The notes under the pieces were generated by a model. That model was not told where the DNA came from. It ran no database searches and saw only the letters and a list, made by a program, of their open reading frames with translations. A DNA stretch of 64,000 bases from Typhlomys cinereus (taxonomy: Eukaryota > Chordata > Mammalia > Rodentia > Platacanthomyidae). The stretch is taken from the NCBI GenBank assembly GCA_023101885.1, contig JALPQD010000214.1, positions 3,100,001-3,164,000 on the forward strand, in the 5' to 3' direction. Shown piece after piece: positions 12,475 through 24,644 of the stretch (position 1 is the stretch's first letter; each line of letters opens with the position of its first letter). The position numbers and the translations under genes were made by a program.

Positions 12475-13800
12475 TTATTTTAAAAATATTTCTTTAATTA
12501 ACTTGTGAAATAATTATTTTTTCATGCACTATTAATTCTCTTTCTCTTAACCTTTTTATTATTTGTTTTAATATTTTTTCTTTTTTTCTTTCCTTAATTC
12601 CCATTCCTATATCTTTCCTTTCTCCTGGCAACATGTTTCTCCTATTTTCAAGTCTATTCACTTGTGTGGCCCACTGTTCTTCATCTAGTTTGTCTTTGAT
12701 GCCAAATACCTGACCTGATTCATGTTCCAGCAAGTGTCAGAGATCAGTGAGATAGCATCTTCTTTTTCTTCCCTATTAGTTTTCATGAGTCTTTCACAGA
12801 GGTATAGAGCTTCTTGAGATATTTCCCTTTTCCTAGTGAAATGTTGATAGGACCATGAAGTTCTTGTCATGTCCAAGAGATAGTGGCTGGCCCACCTTTG
12901 TCCTACTTCAAGCTCTTACAATCTACCACCCCCTCTTCTGCAATGATCCCTGAGCCTTGGAGTGGAGGCAGATGTGACTTAGATGTCTTAAGAAGGGACA
13001 AGCAGTCCATACTCATTTATTTTCTGCAATTTGGCCAGCTATATATTTTGTAGTAAATACCTTCTGCTGCAGAAGGAGGCTTCTAGGTTAGTGCCGAGTT
13101 CTCCAATCTGTGGGCATAATGACAGGTGTTTAAAAGGCATTTCGGTGTAGTGTCTTCATAGCTAAACATTTATAGACTGCTTTTCCCTTGGGGCCTATGT
13201 CCTCCCCTTTCATAGGTTCTTATTCTAGTTTATAAGGATGTGGTCTCTTCTGACACACAGGCTTTAAAGTTGATCAGAAAACTGTTGGTTGCCTCCTTGA
13301 TATTCACACCAGTATTACATAAACATTATTACTTGTCAGGGTGATTATTGTTGCAACTTAGAGATTTCACAGATTGACGAGACTTTTGATTGCTTTTCTC
13401 CTCTGGTATCTTCTGTAGTACTCTCTGGTATTTTGTAAGCTCTCCCTCCAGCAAGGAGGAAGTTTCTAGAGCAGTTCCAGCTGGTGATATTTGTCCATGT
13501 CCTATAATCCACATGTGTTGCATCTTCAATAATAAATTCAGAAAATTTCAGTTTCTGGAGGGCACACAATAGCAATGGCAAAAGCCTATATGGTTTGGAG
13601 GGTCTTTGAGATTGTTCTAACCAATAATTTACCAGAAGGTGTCACATGTTTATTACTTCTAGTATTGTTTAATTGTCTCTGAGTTCTAGTAGGAGCAGCC
13701 CAGGGTATTGTTTGTTTTGTCCTATCTTCCTCTCTTTGTGCGCCTCTGTAGAGAAACTGTCCACTTTGTTCTATTTTTTTAATTTCCTTGTTTTCTATTA
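12475..13800 (-). mobile_element. L1 3' UTR-containing fragment, copy 1
   Basis: Shares blocks with the L1 copies at 13.8, 16.6 and 26.6 kb, for example 'ttctgtagtactctctggtat...gtaagctctccctccagcaaggagga' and 'tcttacaatc'. Read in reverse it is L1 3' UTR. Its left end is T-rich, consistent with a minus-strand insertion. No open frame of interest. Confidence 0.7.
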
Positions 13801-14920
13801 ATTTATTATGTTTCCTAATTTTACAAGCAAATTGAGTACTTATCCCTGCTCCCCTCCATCTCCCTCTCTCCAAATCCCCCTCCTTCCCTTCATCAATCTA
13901 TCCTATTCCTTCCCACTCTCCTGCCTGGCTGCTTCTATGGACCCCAGGGTTCCCCCTGGCTTGTCTACTCTTGTATGGTTCAGGCCTCTGTGGCACACCA
14001 AGTTGTTTTTCTGGGGACACCTCACTGATAGAGGTATTTCCCTTCATTCATCCAGCTCTAGTCCCCAAGATTTCCACTGTATGTTCTTATCTCTCTTGAG
14101 TTCCTTGATAGTCTATGCAGGTCTGGTAAGGACAAGTCTTACTGTAGAGTCCCTGGATGTAGCAGTCCTGCCTTGAATGGAATGTCTTGTCCAATGGTGG
14201 ACCTTCCCATCTTTAGGTTCTTACAATCTTACTGCCCCTTCTTCCTTGAGCTTCCCTAAGACTTAGGATGGGGACAGATAATGCTGGCTTGATTCTGGGT
14301 GAGCATTGCTGGGTTGCTGATTCTCTGCATTCTGACTGACCATTATTGTCCACTTCACTGCTTTTCTACTAGCCTAGGCTCCATCCTGTCAGGGTGTTGA
14401 AATCCTCTATCTCTGATGTAGAAGAAGACTTCTATAGTGAGTGCTAAGTGCTCTTCAAATCTAGAGTATAATAGTATCTATTTATAGAGCAGTTTGGTGT
14501 ACTATCTTCCTACTATAGATTTATAGGCTATTTTTCCCTATCGTTCTATTTCTTTCCCTTTTTAAAGTTCTTGTACTAGCTATCAGTAACAAGAATGTGT
14601 TCCATTCTGACAAGTGGGTCTTGAGTTCAATCTGTTGGTTGTCTCCTTGATACTCATGTCACTGGTGGTCACCTGTTGCCATGGTGATTTTTATTGCAAC
14701 TTGTCAATCTCATGGGTTGATGAGAACTGGTATTATTTCTTTCCCCTAGAAACTTCTACAGTATTCCTTGGTACTTTGTAAGCTATCCAGCAAGGATGAA
14801 ATTCTCAGACCAGTTCTAGTAGATGCATTTGGCCCACATATGTGATCCATATATGTTGTATCTTCTTGTTCTATTACTTTAAGCTAACTTTTTTTTGACA
14901 TATTTATCTTAGAAGAGGTT
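13801..14920 (-). mobile_element. L1 3' UTR-containing fragment, copy 2
   Basis: Contains the C-rich (minus-strand G-rich) polypurine tract at about 13845-13930 and the 3' UTR blocks shared with 26.64-27.67 kb. It lies head to tail with copy 1, so one inserted beside or into the other. No coding capacity. Confidence 0.75.
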
Positions 14921-16592
14921 GCTGTTTGGGTACATTCTACATTCTTAGGAGTTTTCTTTTTATTAGAAATCTTTTATGAACAAGCTATCTCTAAGCATTG
15001 TGATCCAACCCTTTTCCCTCTTTGGGGGAATACACACATCCTATTGCACTTGGCTTGCCAATGTTTATCAATTGTGATAGCTGCCCTGAAAGAGCCAGTT
15101 TAGGAAGTGTCTCTGGGGTTGTAGAGGAAGAAATGGCTCCTGTGTACTAGACTTTCTGTTCCTGGACCTAAAGTTCAGCATAAGAAACAGGTATAAAGGA
15201 CAGGATCATTTCCACAAACTCTGCCTAAACACAACAGCACCCACATGTATGCAAAATAATACAGAATCTGAACCCCATACAGAGGAAGGCAAAACTTTTT
15301 CAATAAATATTGGCTTTAAAATCATTTTTCTTTGAGTCTCTGTGATAAAGCTTGTAATTCCTATTTATTCAGTATCAAACATGAACCTTTTTGTCTTTAA
15401 TATGATTTCACTTTGTCTTTTCACTCCAATGTTAGCTTGAACTTCCTAGGAGTATTAACAAATAATCTCATATGTTATGTGACCAAAAAATAAATATTCT
15501 TTTGAATGATGTGTCTCCAATATTTTCAGCACTAAGATTGAATAAGATATTAAATACCACTTAGATACAATGGCTCAGAGTAAAGAACTTCACCTTCATG
15601 ATTTATCTGAGCTTGATAGCATGTATTTTGTGAAATTAGGCTGTTTTAGACACTGGAGTTTTAGTTCATAAACTTTACAATGACAAACTTATTAGCACAT
15701 GTGAGAAATCTGAAAGCATGTGGTATTTAGACTATTTCTCTTTTAAAGAAGACTTTTTATAAATTCAAATGAATGCAAAACTGTACTTCTTTTTATAGCA
15801 TCCTACCTACATAGTACAATTTAAGGTAAGTGCTTTATCTTATATGTCAAATATAGGCTGTCCTCTTAAATATATAACTTGATTTTGTTGCTATAAGTAG
15901 TATGACATTTGCATGCAAAACAGCATACTGACATCCTCCCCTTTTATTTCAAGAGCATGCTCCTATGCTTACAAACATGTAACAGTGGGTAATAGAACTT
16001 TACCAGAGAGAAATCGAGTGAGAATATAATTTTGATATACAATATTTCTGAATTTTGGTTGGAAGATTGAGATTTGAGAAAGAAATTAATTCTAGAATGA
16101 AAAGAGAAGTAGCAATTAAAACAAGAGTTTTGAAAACTTCAACCAAAATTAAGCATCAATTATTTTCTCTATAGTTTAGTAACACTTTTTGAGCCCAAAA
16201 CACTAAGTTTATGAAGTCCTGGCTTTATAGATCTAATTTGTGGTTTGGGTATGGCTGAATATTTCTCATGCTTTCCAAAACCATTCCCTACCTGTTGAAT
16301 GTCTACAGCAGTGGATGAACCATTCAGTCTACTTTAAATATATGGTTTAAAGTCAAGTTTCCTAGAAAAATATAACACAGTGGTTTAAATTCAAACAAAG
16401 GTCTCTATTACTGCAACCAGAACCGTACTTAGAGCACATTTTGATAGATGGAAAAGTAACAGCAATATAAGAAGAAATAGATTAAGTATGAAATGTCCAA
16501 ACTGAAAGTAATTTGCCCGTTGTGATCTCTTAATAGAATTCAATTGATACTTACTTTGCTTTTAAGACACTGATGCCATAAGTTAAAAAAAA
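14921..16592. other. Intergenic DNA, no gene recognised
   Basis: AT-rich, short unconvincing frames only. No clear repeat seen by eye. Confidence 0.55.
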
Positions 16593-16600
16593 GAACAGTG

Positions 16601-18754
16601 AAATCTTTAGGCTCTTATAATCTCACTGCCCCCTGTATTAAGAGATTCCCAAGGCCTCAGGATGGGGAGAGATTAGGTTCGTCTGATTCTGGGTGAGTCT
16701 TGCTGAGTCACTGGTACTCTGCATTATGGCTGGCCATTGCTGTCCACTTTACTGCTCTTTTATTGTTCTAGGCTCTATCCTATCAGGGTGTTGAGATCCT
16801 CTACCTCTTTCGTAGAAGAAGACTTCTAGGCTTAATGTTAAATGTTCTTTCAATCTATGGATACAATAACAGCTATTTACAGAAGAGTTTGGTGTACTGT
16901 CTTCCTACCTATAGGTTCATTGGCTATTTTTCCCTATTGATCTATTTCCTTCCCTTTTTAGGTTCTTGTTCTAGTTTACAGTAACAGGTATGTGTTTCAT
17001 TTTGACAAGCAGATCTTGAGTTCAATCAGAAAGCTGTTGTCTTCCTGATACTCATGCCACTATTACACTGATGTTCACCTGTTGCCATGCTAATTTTTAT
17101 TGCAACTTATATATCTCATGCATTGATGGGGCCTGTGATCACTTCTTTCCCCCAGTAGTTCAAAGGTATTCCTTGGTATTGTGTAAGCTATCCAGCAAGG
17201 AGGAAGTTCTCAGATCAGTTCCAGTTGATGTATTTTGCCCATGTTCTGTGATCCATATATGTTGTATCTTCAGTGATATGGTCTTACTGACAGTTTTTTG
17301 GAGAACAACCAAGAGCAATCATAAAAACCAATAACATTTGGGGGCTTTCAAGACCTCTCTGACCAACATTTGATCAGGAAGTGTCTGTCACATTCCTGTT
17401 GCTTCTAGTATAATTTCGTCACTGGGTTCTAAGTGGATCAGCTCAGGGCTTTTTTTTTTTTCATTTTCCTCACTCTGTGCTCTTCTGCATAGGGACTGCC
17501 CATTCATGTTCCTTTCTTTAAAAGACATTTTTTCACATATTATTTGCATAGGAGAGTCCTTTGGGGTTACGTCCCACAATCTTAGGGTTTTTCTATAAAT
17601 CCCTCTATCCTCCTATATCCCATACCCTCATTCTCTGCTATGTATTTTCTCCATTTGTAATGGTTACTCTTAACTATTACTGTGAGAGAGTATTCAAAGT
17701 CCAACAACTTAAGGGAAATGGGGAGATTTATTCAACTTATATTTCCAGAGGGGAGAAACAGACTTTCATAGTGGAGGCCATATGGCTGGTGGCTGAAGCT
17801 GGAGGCACGTTACATCTCTGTAAACATCCAGTAGGCTAGTGGGTGACTGCTGAAGGCTAGAGGATTCCTGGACAGTCTCTCCTCTTCCCAGTCTCCTGTT
17901 CTGTGGTTCCTTTTATCTGATCCACTATTGGGAGGTTCCAATGAGATCTAGGAAGGTTCCAATTGGATCTAGGACTGGTCTTTGTAAATGTATTGATCCA
18001 GATAATCTCTTCCGGTGATCCCAACTGATCTTAGTTAATGCCAGGTGTGTCAAGTTGACACCCAGGATTAACTATCATACCATTATTCCTTCCCTCCCCC
18101 TACTCATCATGATATCCTAAATCTTCCCTTTCAAAGGTTTCACTCTAACCATTCCTTCCCACCTTCCCACACTTTGATCTTTTTTGAATTTTCTGGCTCT
18201 TACAGTAGCAATTCCAATCTAAATACACTGATGTGGATATCAGTGCTAGCATCTGCATATAAGAGAGAACATACAGTGCTTAACTTTCTGTGTCTGAAAT
18301 ATCTCGCTCAATGTTAAGTTTTCAGGTTCCATCCATTCACCAGCATAATTTCGCTCAAAGCAGGACTGTGGCATCTGGGAACTCACTATAGTGAGACTTG
18401 TCCTTACCAGACCTGCATACTGACATACCAACATACCCCCATAGACTACTTAGGAACTTAAAAAAGGTAAGAACATACAGTGGAAACCTTAGGGATGAAA
18501 GCTGGATGAGTGAAGGGAACTACCTCTATCAGTGGGATGGTCCAAACTATGTATTCCACAGAGGTCTGAACCCCCACAAGAGAAAACAAGCAACAGGAAA
18601 CCCTGGGGTCCATAGAAGCATAAAAGTAGGAAGGTGGGAGGGAGTGGGAGGGATTGATGAATGGAAAAGAGGAAATGGGAAGGAGGGGTGATGGTGGGAA
18701 GCAGGGATGAATATTCAACATGCTTATAAAAGTAGGAAATTAAAATTTAAAAAT
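16601..18754 (+). mobile_element. 5'-inverted (twin-primed) L1 insertion
   Basis: Flanked by an 8-bp target-site duplication GAACAGTG (16593-16600 and 18755-18762). The left part (16601 to about 18360, excluding the nested LTR) is L1 ORF2 end plus 3' UTR in reverse. The right part (about 18361-18754) is the last 395 bp of the 3' UTR forward, ending in an A-rich tail. By comparison with 26.64-27.67 kb, the reversed part stops almost exactly where the forward part starts: the layout left by twin priming. An LTR inserted later at 17656-18079. Confidence 0.85.
17656..18079 (-). mobile_element. Solo MaLR-like LTR nested in L1
   Basis: A 424-bp LTR from TGTAATGGTTACTC to ATTAACTATCATA, flanked by the 5-bp duplication CCATT (17651-17655 and 18080-18084). 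It interrupts the reversed part of the surrounding L1, so it is younger than that insertion. It is related to the copies starting at 8443 and 31088. Confidence 0.85.
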
Positions 18755-18999
18755 GAACAGTGTGTTTGCACATAAGTATGCATCTTATACAGAAAATCAG
18801 AGAGGGAACATGTTTGAAATATTTAGGAAAAGTAACTTTATTCATGACATTAGCTATATTCCTGGTCCCAATTACTAGTAAGTTCTGCATCACACTTCAG
18901 TCCTGAGAATCTTGCTGACACCTTGAATTGTTTAATGGAAACTCATTGAAAAGGAAGGGCGTGATCTCCTTCTTCCTGTTGGACTATGGGACAGAAGTA

Positions 19000-19330
19000 G
19001 AAATATTGTAACTATTGTTTTTCTCTTGGAAGCTCTATTGGAGAATTCCTCAGAGTTGCTTTGAGGTGGGGAGATCTGCCCACCTCATTCCTCAGGCAGG
19101 GCATCCACAAGTGTAAGAATGAGGAGTCAGGCACTGGCAAGCAGACACGCCGGCATCTTCATTCAGTTCTTGACTATGGATAAGAGGTGCTTCAAGCTTC
19201 TGCTGTTTTAATTTCCCTACATGCTGAATTGTAACCTGGAATTGTGAGCCAATTAAACTTTTTCTCCTCTAAGTTGGGTGGGTCAGATATTTTCTTGCAG
19301 CAACTTGTAATCAATGTGAACCAAGACTTT
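19000..19330 (+). mobile_element. MaLR-like LTR, 3' part
   Basis: The segment 'aattgtgagccaattaaact' with 'tttctcctctaagttg' and 'agcaacttgtaatca' is the polyadenylation end typical of rodent MaLR LTRs. The left boundary is unclear. Confidence 0.55.
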
Positions 19331-19535
19331 GGTTGGCTTGGAGAAAGGAGTTATTCTAAGGAGGAAAAAAGATCATTAGCAAAGATGTTAAGGAAAATGC
19401 AAAAGCAATAGGAAAGACACTGGTGGTTAGAATTGCAAGTCTTTAGTAGTCAGTGAGGAAAATGTGGTTGAACAAGCAAGGTAGGACCTAATCATGGAAT
19501 ATTTTCAAAAATCAAAGTAAAAACTGACCTTTTTT

Positions 19536-19762
19536 GGGCTGGAGAGATCGTTCAAGGGTTGAGATCCTGCCTTGTAAACAGAAGGTCCTGAGTGCTCATC
19601 CCAGATCCCAGAAAAAAATGCCAGGCCAAAATGGTGGCAGTCTGTACTTCTGGTCCTAGAGCCTGGGAATTCCAGAGTGAAGCAAAAAGGAGGTAGAAGT
19701 AATCCAGGATGATTCCTAAAGTCACTCTTGGTCCTCCACAGGGACACACAGTGATCTCTGAT

Positions 19763-19804
<42 letters not shown>
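19536..19804 (+). mobile_element. CA-tail SINE, full length
   Basis: Head GGGCTGGAGAGATCGTTCAAGG, then 'aaaaaatgccaggccaaaatgg', the core 'gagcctgggaattccagag' and 'gaggtagaagtaatccagg', and a tail of about 20 CA units. One of the clearest members of the family. Confidence 0.88.
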
Positions 19805-19807
<3 letters not shown>

Positions 19808-19959
19808 AAAAATAGAAAAAAGTTTTAAAAAACTGAGAGAGAGAATCTACTAAGCAAAATGTTCAGTGGGTGTAATACATACTCCCGAGGAAGACCACAT
19901 TGTTGCTCTCAAGACCTTACTACCTAGTATATACACAGAAGAAAGGCAGATAAAGGTGT

Positions 19960-20445
19960 GTTGCAGTCCGCCTGCATGGTTGCTGATAAATGACCATCAA
20001 ACAGCTTAAGGGAACAAGGAATTTCTTTATGTAAGGGAGAGAGACCAAAACTAAACGAAATAAGGTTACTGAGAGCAACAGAAACTCTTATGATTACTGG
20101 TTACAGTTCACAGTCAAGCTTGACAGGAGAGCACACACCAACACCAGGGCTGAGGGAACTGGCCACACCATCACCATGTAATGGCTGAGAGATGGACAAT
20201 CCTTACTTGCCAGACCAGCATGTCTAGCCAAATGAACAGAAAGATGCCAACTCTCTCAACCAGCTCTCTGTGATTTATCCAGGGCCTAATCCTACCCACC
20301 ATAGGCTGGGTCTTCCCCATTACCTAGACAATCTCCTTCAGGTTTGCTCTGGGCTTAAATCAACCATCAACTCTCTACAACTGTGCCCAGAGCTCAAACC
20401 CTCAACAGTCAAGTTGACACATGTGTTTAACTATGACAAGGTGGA
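19960..20445 (-). mobile_element. MaLR-like LTR (family also at 34.1 and 50.9 kb)
   Basis: Read in reverse it shares 'gtcaacttgactgttgaggg', 'gagattgtctagg', 'gacatgctggtctggc' and 'tttgatggtcatttatcagc' with the copy at 34.1-34.9 kb. Its left part carries one arm of the perfect 68-bp inverted repeat. Confidence 0.75.
20022..20089 (+). repeat. Left arm of perfect 68-bp inverted repeat
   Basis: It is the exact reverse complement of 20941-21008, with an 851-bp spacer. It lies inside the LTR at 19960-20445; the other arm has no adjoining LTR sequence. Confidence 0.97.
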
Positions 20446-20940
20446 AGGAAGAAAGAATTATTGTAGGTAGAGCACAGGTTCAGTACATCTCAGAGGCCTG
20501 AGGTTGCTGGATTGGTAGAAACAGATTTCCACAAGCTCAAGTTATACCTAGCAGCAGAACAACAGGCATTGAATTTGCCATATGTGCCAGGTGAACTGAA
20601 GAGGGAAATGAAAGGTCAAGGTATAGAGAGGGGCAAACACACAGTCAAGTAGAGTGGAAGAAGATAATTGAAATAGAGTTGTAACCATAGAAATAAACAG
20701 ATGGGGCAACTGCCAGCATCCAGCATAGTTTAGTCTGTGTAATAAGTGCATCTTTTACTGAATTACTTCAAAAAGCAGCTTGAGTTCATTGCACATGGGG
20801 AATTGTCTTTATAATTTGGAAAGCCATCATTTGCCATTCCTTTTATCTTCATAATGAAGAAAGAATCAGAACACAGCTCTTTTATAGCAAGAAAAGAATT
20901 CTGGAGCTGACATCCATATATTCTCAAACCAGAAATTATG

Positions 20941-21008
20941 AAGAGTTTCTGTTGCTCTCAGTAACCTTATTTCGTTTAGTTTTGGTCTCTCTCCCTTACA
21001 TAAAGAAA
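20941..21008 (-). repeat. Right arm of perfect 68-bp inverted repeat
   Basis: Exact reverse complement of 20022-20089 over all 68 positions. The identity implies recent copying or conversion. Confidence 0.97.
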
Positions 21009-21464
21009 GTTGTGTAAGCCTCTAAAGTTGTTTAAAATCTGGTGAGCCAGCATGATCTTTTGTGGACTTTATTCTGCATGCTCACGTTCTTCATAACCCA
21101 GCCTCTGAAAATCTGCTGAATCCTTATGGGCCCTTGTGTTTCAGACCACTAGAGCTCATAGTGGGGCTAAGTGGAAGGCAAAATTCTAAGGTGAGTTCTG
21201 CCATTGATTTTGGAAGGGACCTAGAATATATTAGGCACTCTCATAATTAGGTTACATGCAATGGCAAAGTTAGCTTTTCAAAAAAAATGGTTATTTTGGG
21301 TGGTGCTGACTTAATCAGGACATCTTTATAAATGACTAAGGTATTTCTGGAGAGAGATGTAAAGTTTGACTATGAAACATTTGGGTCTCTGTTAGAATTT
21401 TTTCTGCCTTCTCCTTACCTCCTCTTTCTCTCCATCTTCTCATATTCTTCCTCCTCCTCCTTGT

Positions 21465-21536
21465 CATACATGAGATTAAACTTTGGGTTTCACACATGCA
21501 AGCAAGTGCTTTACTACTGAGCTATTTATCTAGTCC
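21465..21536 (-). mobile_element. ID-type SINE
   Basis: On the minus strand GACTAGATAAATAGCTCAG, TAGTAAAGCACTTGCTTGCA and a GTTTAATC-like B-box region match the tRNA-Ala-derived ID element, followed by a purine-rich tail. Confidence 0.75.
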
Positions 21537-21664
21537 AAATTCTTCATTCTTGACTTTGATTCTATCTCTCCCCACCTGCACACACATACACACTCCCACA
21601 CACATACACACACAAAATGTTTTTTTTTTGTTTGTGTGTGTGTATACTTTTGAATAATGGTATG

Positions 21665-21816
21665 CACATGCCACTGTGTGTACGTGGAGATGTGGAGGTC
21701 AAGGGACAATTTTTGCAAGTTGATTCTCTACCTTGTGGACTTTGGGGATTGAACTTGGTTTAACAAACTTGCACTGCAAGTGCTTTTACCTGCTGAACCA
21801 TCTTACTGGCCTTGTC
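21665..21816 (-). mobile_element. B3-type SINE
   Basis: Wording 'gtggaggtcaagggacaat', 'gggattgaacttgg' and 'tttacctgctgaaccatctt' matches B3 in reverse. TG/CA-rich sequence at 21575-21660 precedes it. Confidence 0.78.
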
Positions 21817-21819
21817 ATT

Positions 21820-23035
21820 GCTTTTGAATATTAGAGGACCACGTGGTGAAGTGGAATGATAATCTTTAGGTACTAAACATATTCTCCAGGAGATAGCCAG
21901 CAGGGAAATAAAGGCTTCAGTCCTATACCCACAAGGACTGTAATTCTTTTATGACCCCTTGAGCTAGGGGAAATCCATGATCTCCAGAGGAGAATGCACT
22001 CTGCTTGACTGAGATCTTATTTCAGACTAGGGAAAATTTCATCTGAATCCCTCCTTCCTATGCCAGGGATGTTATGCTAGAGAACCAAGAGAGTAGTTTT
22101 GTACCATTGCTTTTAGTAATTGGTTATATAGCAATCCACACCAAATCAGAGTCCAAACTTTAAATTTGTCCAGGTGTAAGAGAAGCCAGTAACTCACATT
22201 CTCATAGCTCTGGTGAAATAATTACATTGTGGGGATTAAGAAAAAGCAGGTCTTATCTTGGATTGTCTCCATGTCATTAAGGGACAGTGTGACTTCTCTG
22301 GATGTTCAGCCATGAATGAAAGAAGACAGATAAGATGCTACATGGTTTCTGCCACCTAAACGTTCTGTGATTCTCTCATGGTTAGTTCTGTTTGTAAATG
22401 ACAAAGTACAGCTGCTGCTAAAAGAATAATTCCACTCTGCACTGAGTGGAAGGAGGAAGTTCAATTGCTGGAAATGACTCCACAGTGCTTGCTGGAGGCA
22501 TGGTGTTTTTTTTTTTTTTTCCATTTTGACTTCCTGCCTCTTTCATCTCTTTGATGCCCCTGAGACATATATGGAAACCTACAGGCTCATCATTCTGATC
22601 AGTCAGCAAAGACTGTACATATGGGTTGACACTTTTGGGAAATTTATGACTATAAATCTTTCATAAGTTGTCATGTTACAGGTCAAGTCTGTTATCCTAG
22701 GCAGCAAGCATACATTATCATATTTGAAACAAGACAAAGCTAGCCAAGCTACATGAAATAAATAAATAAAAGCATGTCAGATGATCTAACCTGAAAATTT
22801 TGTCTGCTTCATTGCAAACCAAATATGCAATTTATTTGCAGTATAAAACTCTCTCCCTATCACCTTTGGGGTGTATGGGTGCTTTGAATACCAATTTGGT
22901 GCCAAGAAAGAATAAGGATGCTTTGTTTCTGGTTCTGCTCTGAATACCTGGCTTCCTGACTGTCAGTGGGCTGATTTTGCTGTAGTTTAAAAGGAGTTAA
23001 GGACCCATAGCATTTAGTGACTCTTGTTTTTTTTA
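21820..23035. other. Intergenic DNA, no gene recognised
   Basis: No convincing repeat or gene seen by eye. Confidence 0.5.
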
Positions 23036-23050
23036 ATGAAGTGAAATTCT

Positions 23051-23475
23051 TTTTTTAATCCTGCTTGTTTTCCATATTTTTTATTTTTTTTCCACTCATA
23101 CAAAGTTGATAAGTACCCCATTCCCCTCCCTCCCTCCCTCCACCCCTCCCTGAACCCTCTTGTTCCCTCCCCCCTTTTCTCCTTCCTTTCCCCCCTCCCT
23201 CCCTTTTTCCCAGTGGCCTCCCCCCCCATTCTGGAGCATCCTTCACTGTGTATGTCAAACTTTCCTCTGGGTCCTCCTCTCTGATGAAGTTTAAGGACTC
23301 AGTGGCATTGCCTATAGCTCTTTTTTGTGTTCCCCTTAAGTATAGGAACACTATTGTGGCTGTTAATCCCTTGCCTCTAAGGATCCTAGTGCCTGTGATC
23401 CATGCTAGACTTTTGGGAGTTCAATGATATGTTGGTCATTGCACAGGTCATGCAAAGTCCTATTATAATTACTTT
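23051..23475 (-). mobile_element. Truncated L1 3' end with 15-bp target-site duplication
   Basis: Flanked by exact copies of ATGAAGTGAAATTCT (23036-23050 and 23476-23490). Internally it has a minus-strand poly(A)-like T run, a polypurine tract (C-rich on plus at about 23120-23230) and the 3' UTR blocks shared with 32.3 and 48.4 kb. The exact duplication suggests a fairly recent event. Confidence 0.92.
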
Positions 23476-24029
23476 ATGAAGTGAAATTCTAAGCTGTGAT
23501 AGTTCTATACTCTCCTCACTGTGATTTGGAGCTTCTATTAACCAAGAAATTTTACAAATATGCCTAAGGTTTGTTTAGTTTATTCTTTTCGTTACTTTAG
23601 AAGTAAAAATAAATTGTTTCTCCTTTATAAATTATGCAATTAATTACAGTTCATTGTAAAAATAATATAGATAAACATTATTTTATAGTACCAATTAGCT
23701 GAGAATCATTATTAAGTTATGGACATGTCTCCAGCTACCTTTTAGAAAAGTACCTCCATTTATTTAAAGGCAGTGTGTGGACATCTCTAAGGCATGTACG
23801 TCTGTGTCATGGTACCAAATTCCCCCTTGCACCTTCTGTCTTCTCTAGCTGGCTGGTTCAAGCTTCTGAACCACAGTTAAGGAGAAGCCTGCTGACTTTT
23901 CCAGTATAATTCATTGTCAGCACATACTTTCTCTTAAATTTATTTAGCTATGTATATTCATACATATTGGTTTCATCAGAAATCATGAAGATTGTGCATG
24001 GTACTGAATCACATAAGGACTTTTTTTAA

Positions 24030-24058
24030 AAAAAGTTTATTTTGTGTGTGTGCATGCG

Positions 24059-24105
<47 letters not shown>

Positions 24106-24345
24106 ACGCGCGCGTGCGCGCACTGTGTCCCTGTGGAGGATCAAGGGTGACTTCGGGAATCATCCTGAATTGGTTCTACCTTCTTCTTGCTTCACTCTGG
24201 GATTTCCCAGGCTCCACCCACCAGGGCTGGAAGTGCAGGCCACTGCCATATCCACCTGGCATTTTTATGTGGGACCAGGGATCCAAATTCAGGACCTTCT
24301 GCTTGCAGAGACAGAATCTTCCACCCCTGAGCGATCTCTCCAGAT
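24030..24345 (-). mobile_element. CA-tail SINE, full length, long TG tract
   Basis: Head near 24345 ('gagcgatctctccag' on plus), core 'gggatttcccaggctccacc', and a tail of about 20 TG units followed by CGCGCG-type alternating purine-pyrimidine sequence (24102-24120). Confidence 0.88.
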
Positions 24346-24644
24346 ATTTTCTACATCTAATGAGATGATCTTGTGATTTCTGTTTTTGAGTTCATTTATA
24401 TGATTTACACATGTTGAACCATGCTTGCTTATCTAGAACAATGTCAACTATATTATGATGAGTGATCTTTCTGATGTATTCTTGAATTTGGCTTAAGTAT
24501 TTTATTCAGAACTATTGAGTCCATCAGAAAGATTGTACACAATTCTCTTTTTCGTTTTGTGTCTCTCTAGTTTTGATACCAGGGCAAAACTTGTCTTGCT
24601 AAAAAAGAAAAGCATATTTCTCTTAGTACTCTAGCTTTTGTTTG

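Noticed and set aside
19505..19806. Frames beginning with a run of Cys-Val
   Set aside because: Translation of the (CA)n tail of a SINE; the same artefact occurs at 24042-24376 and 42118-42417.
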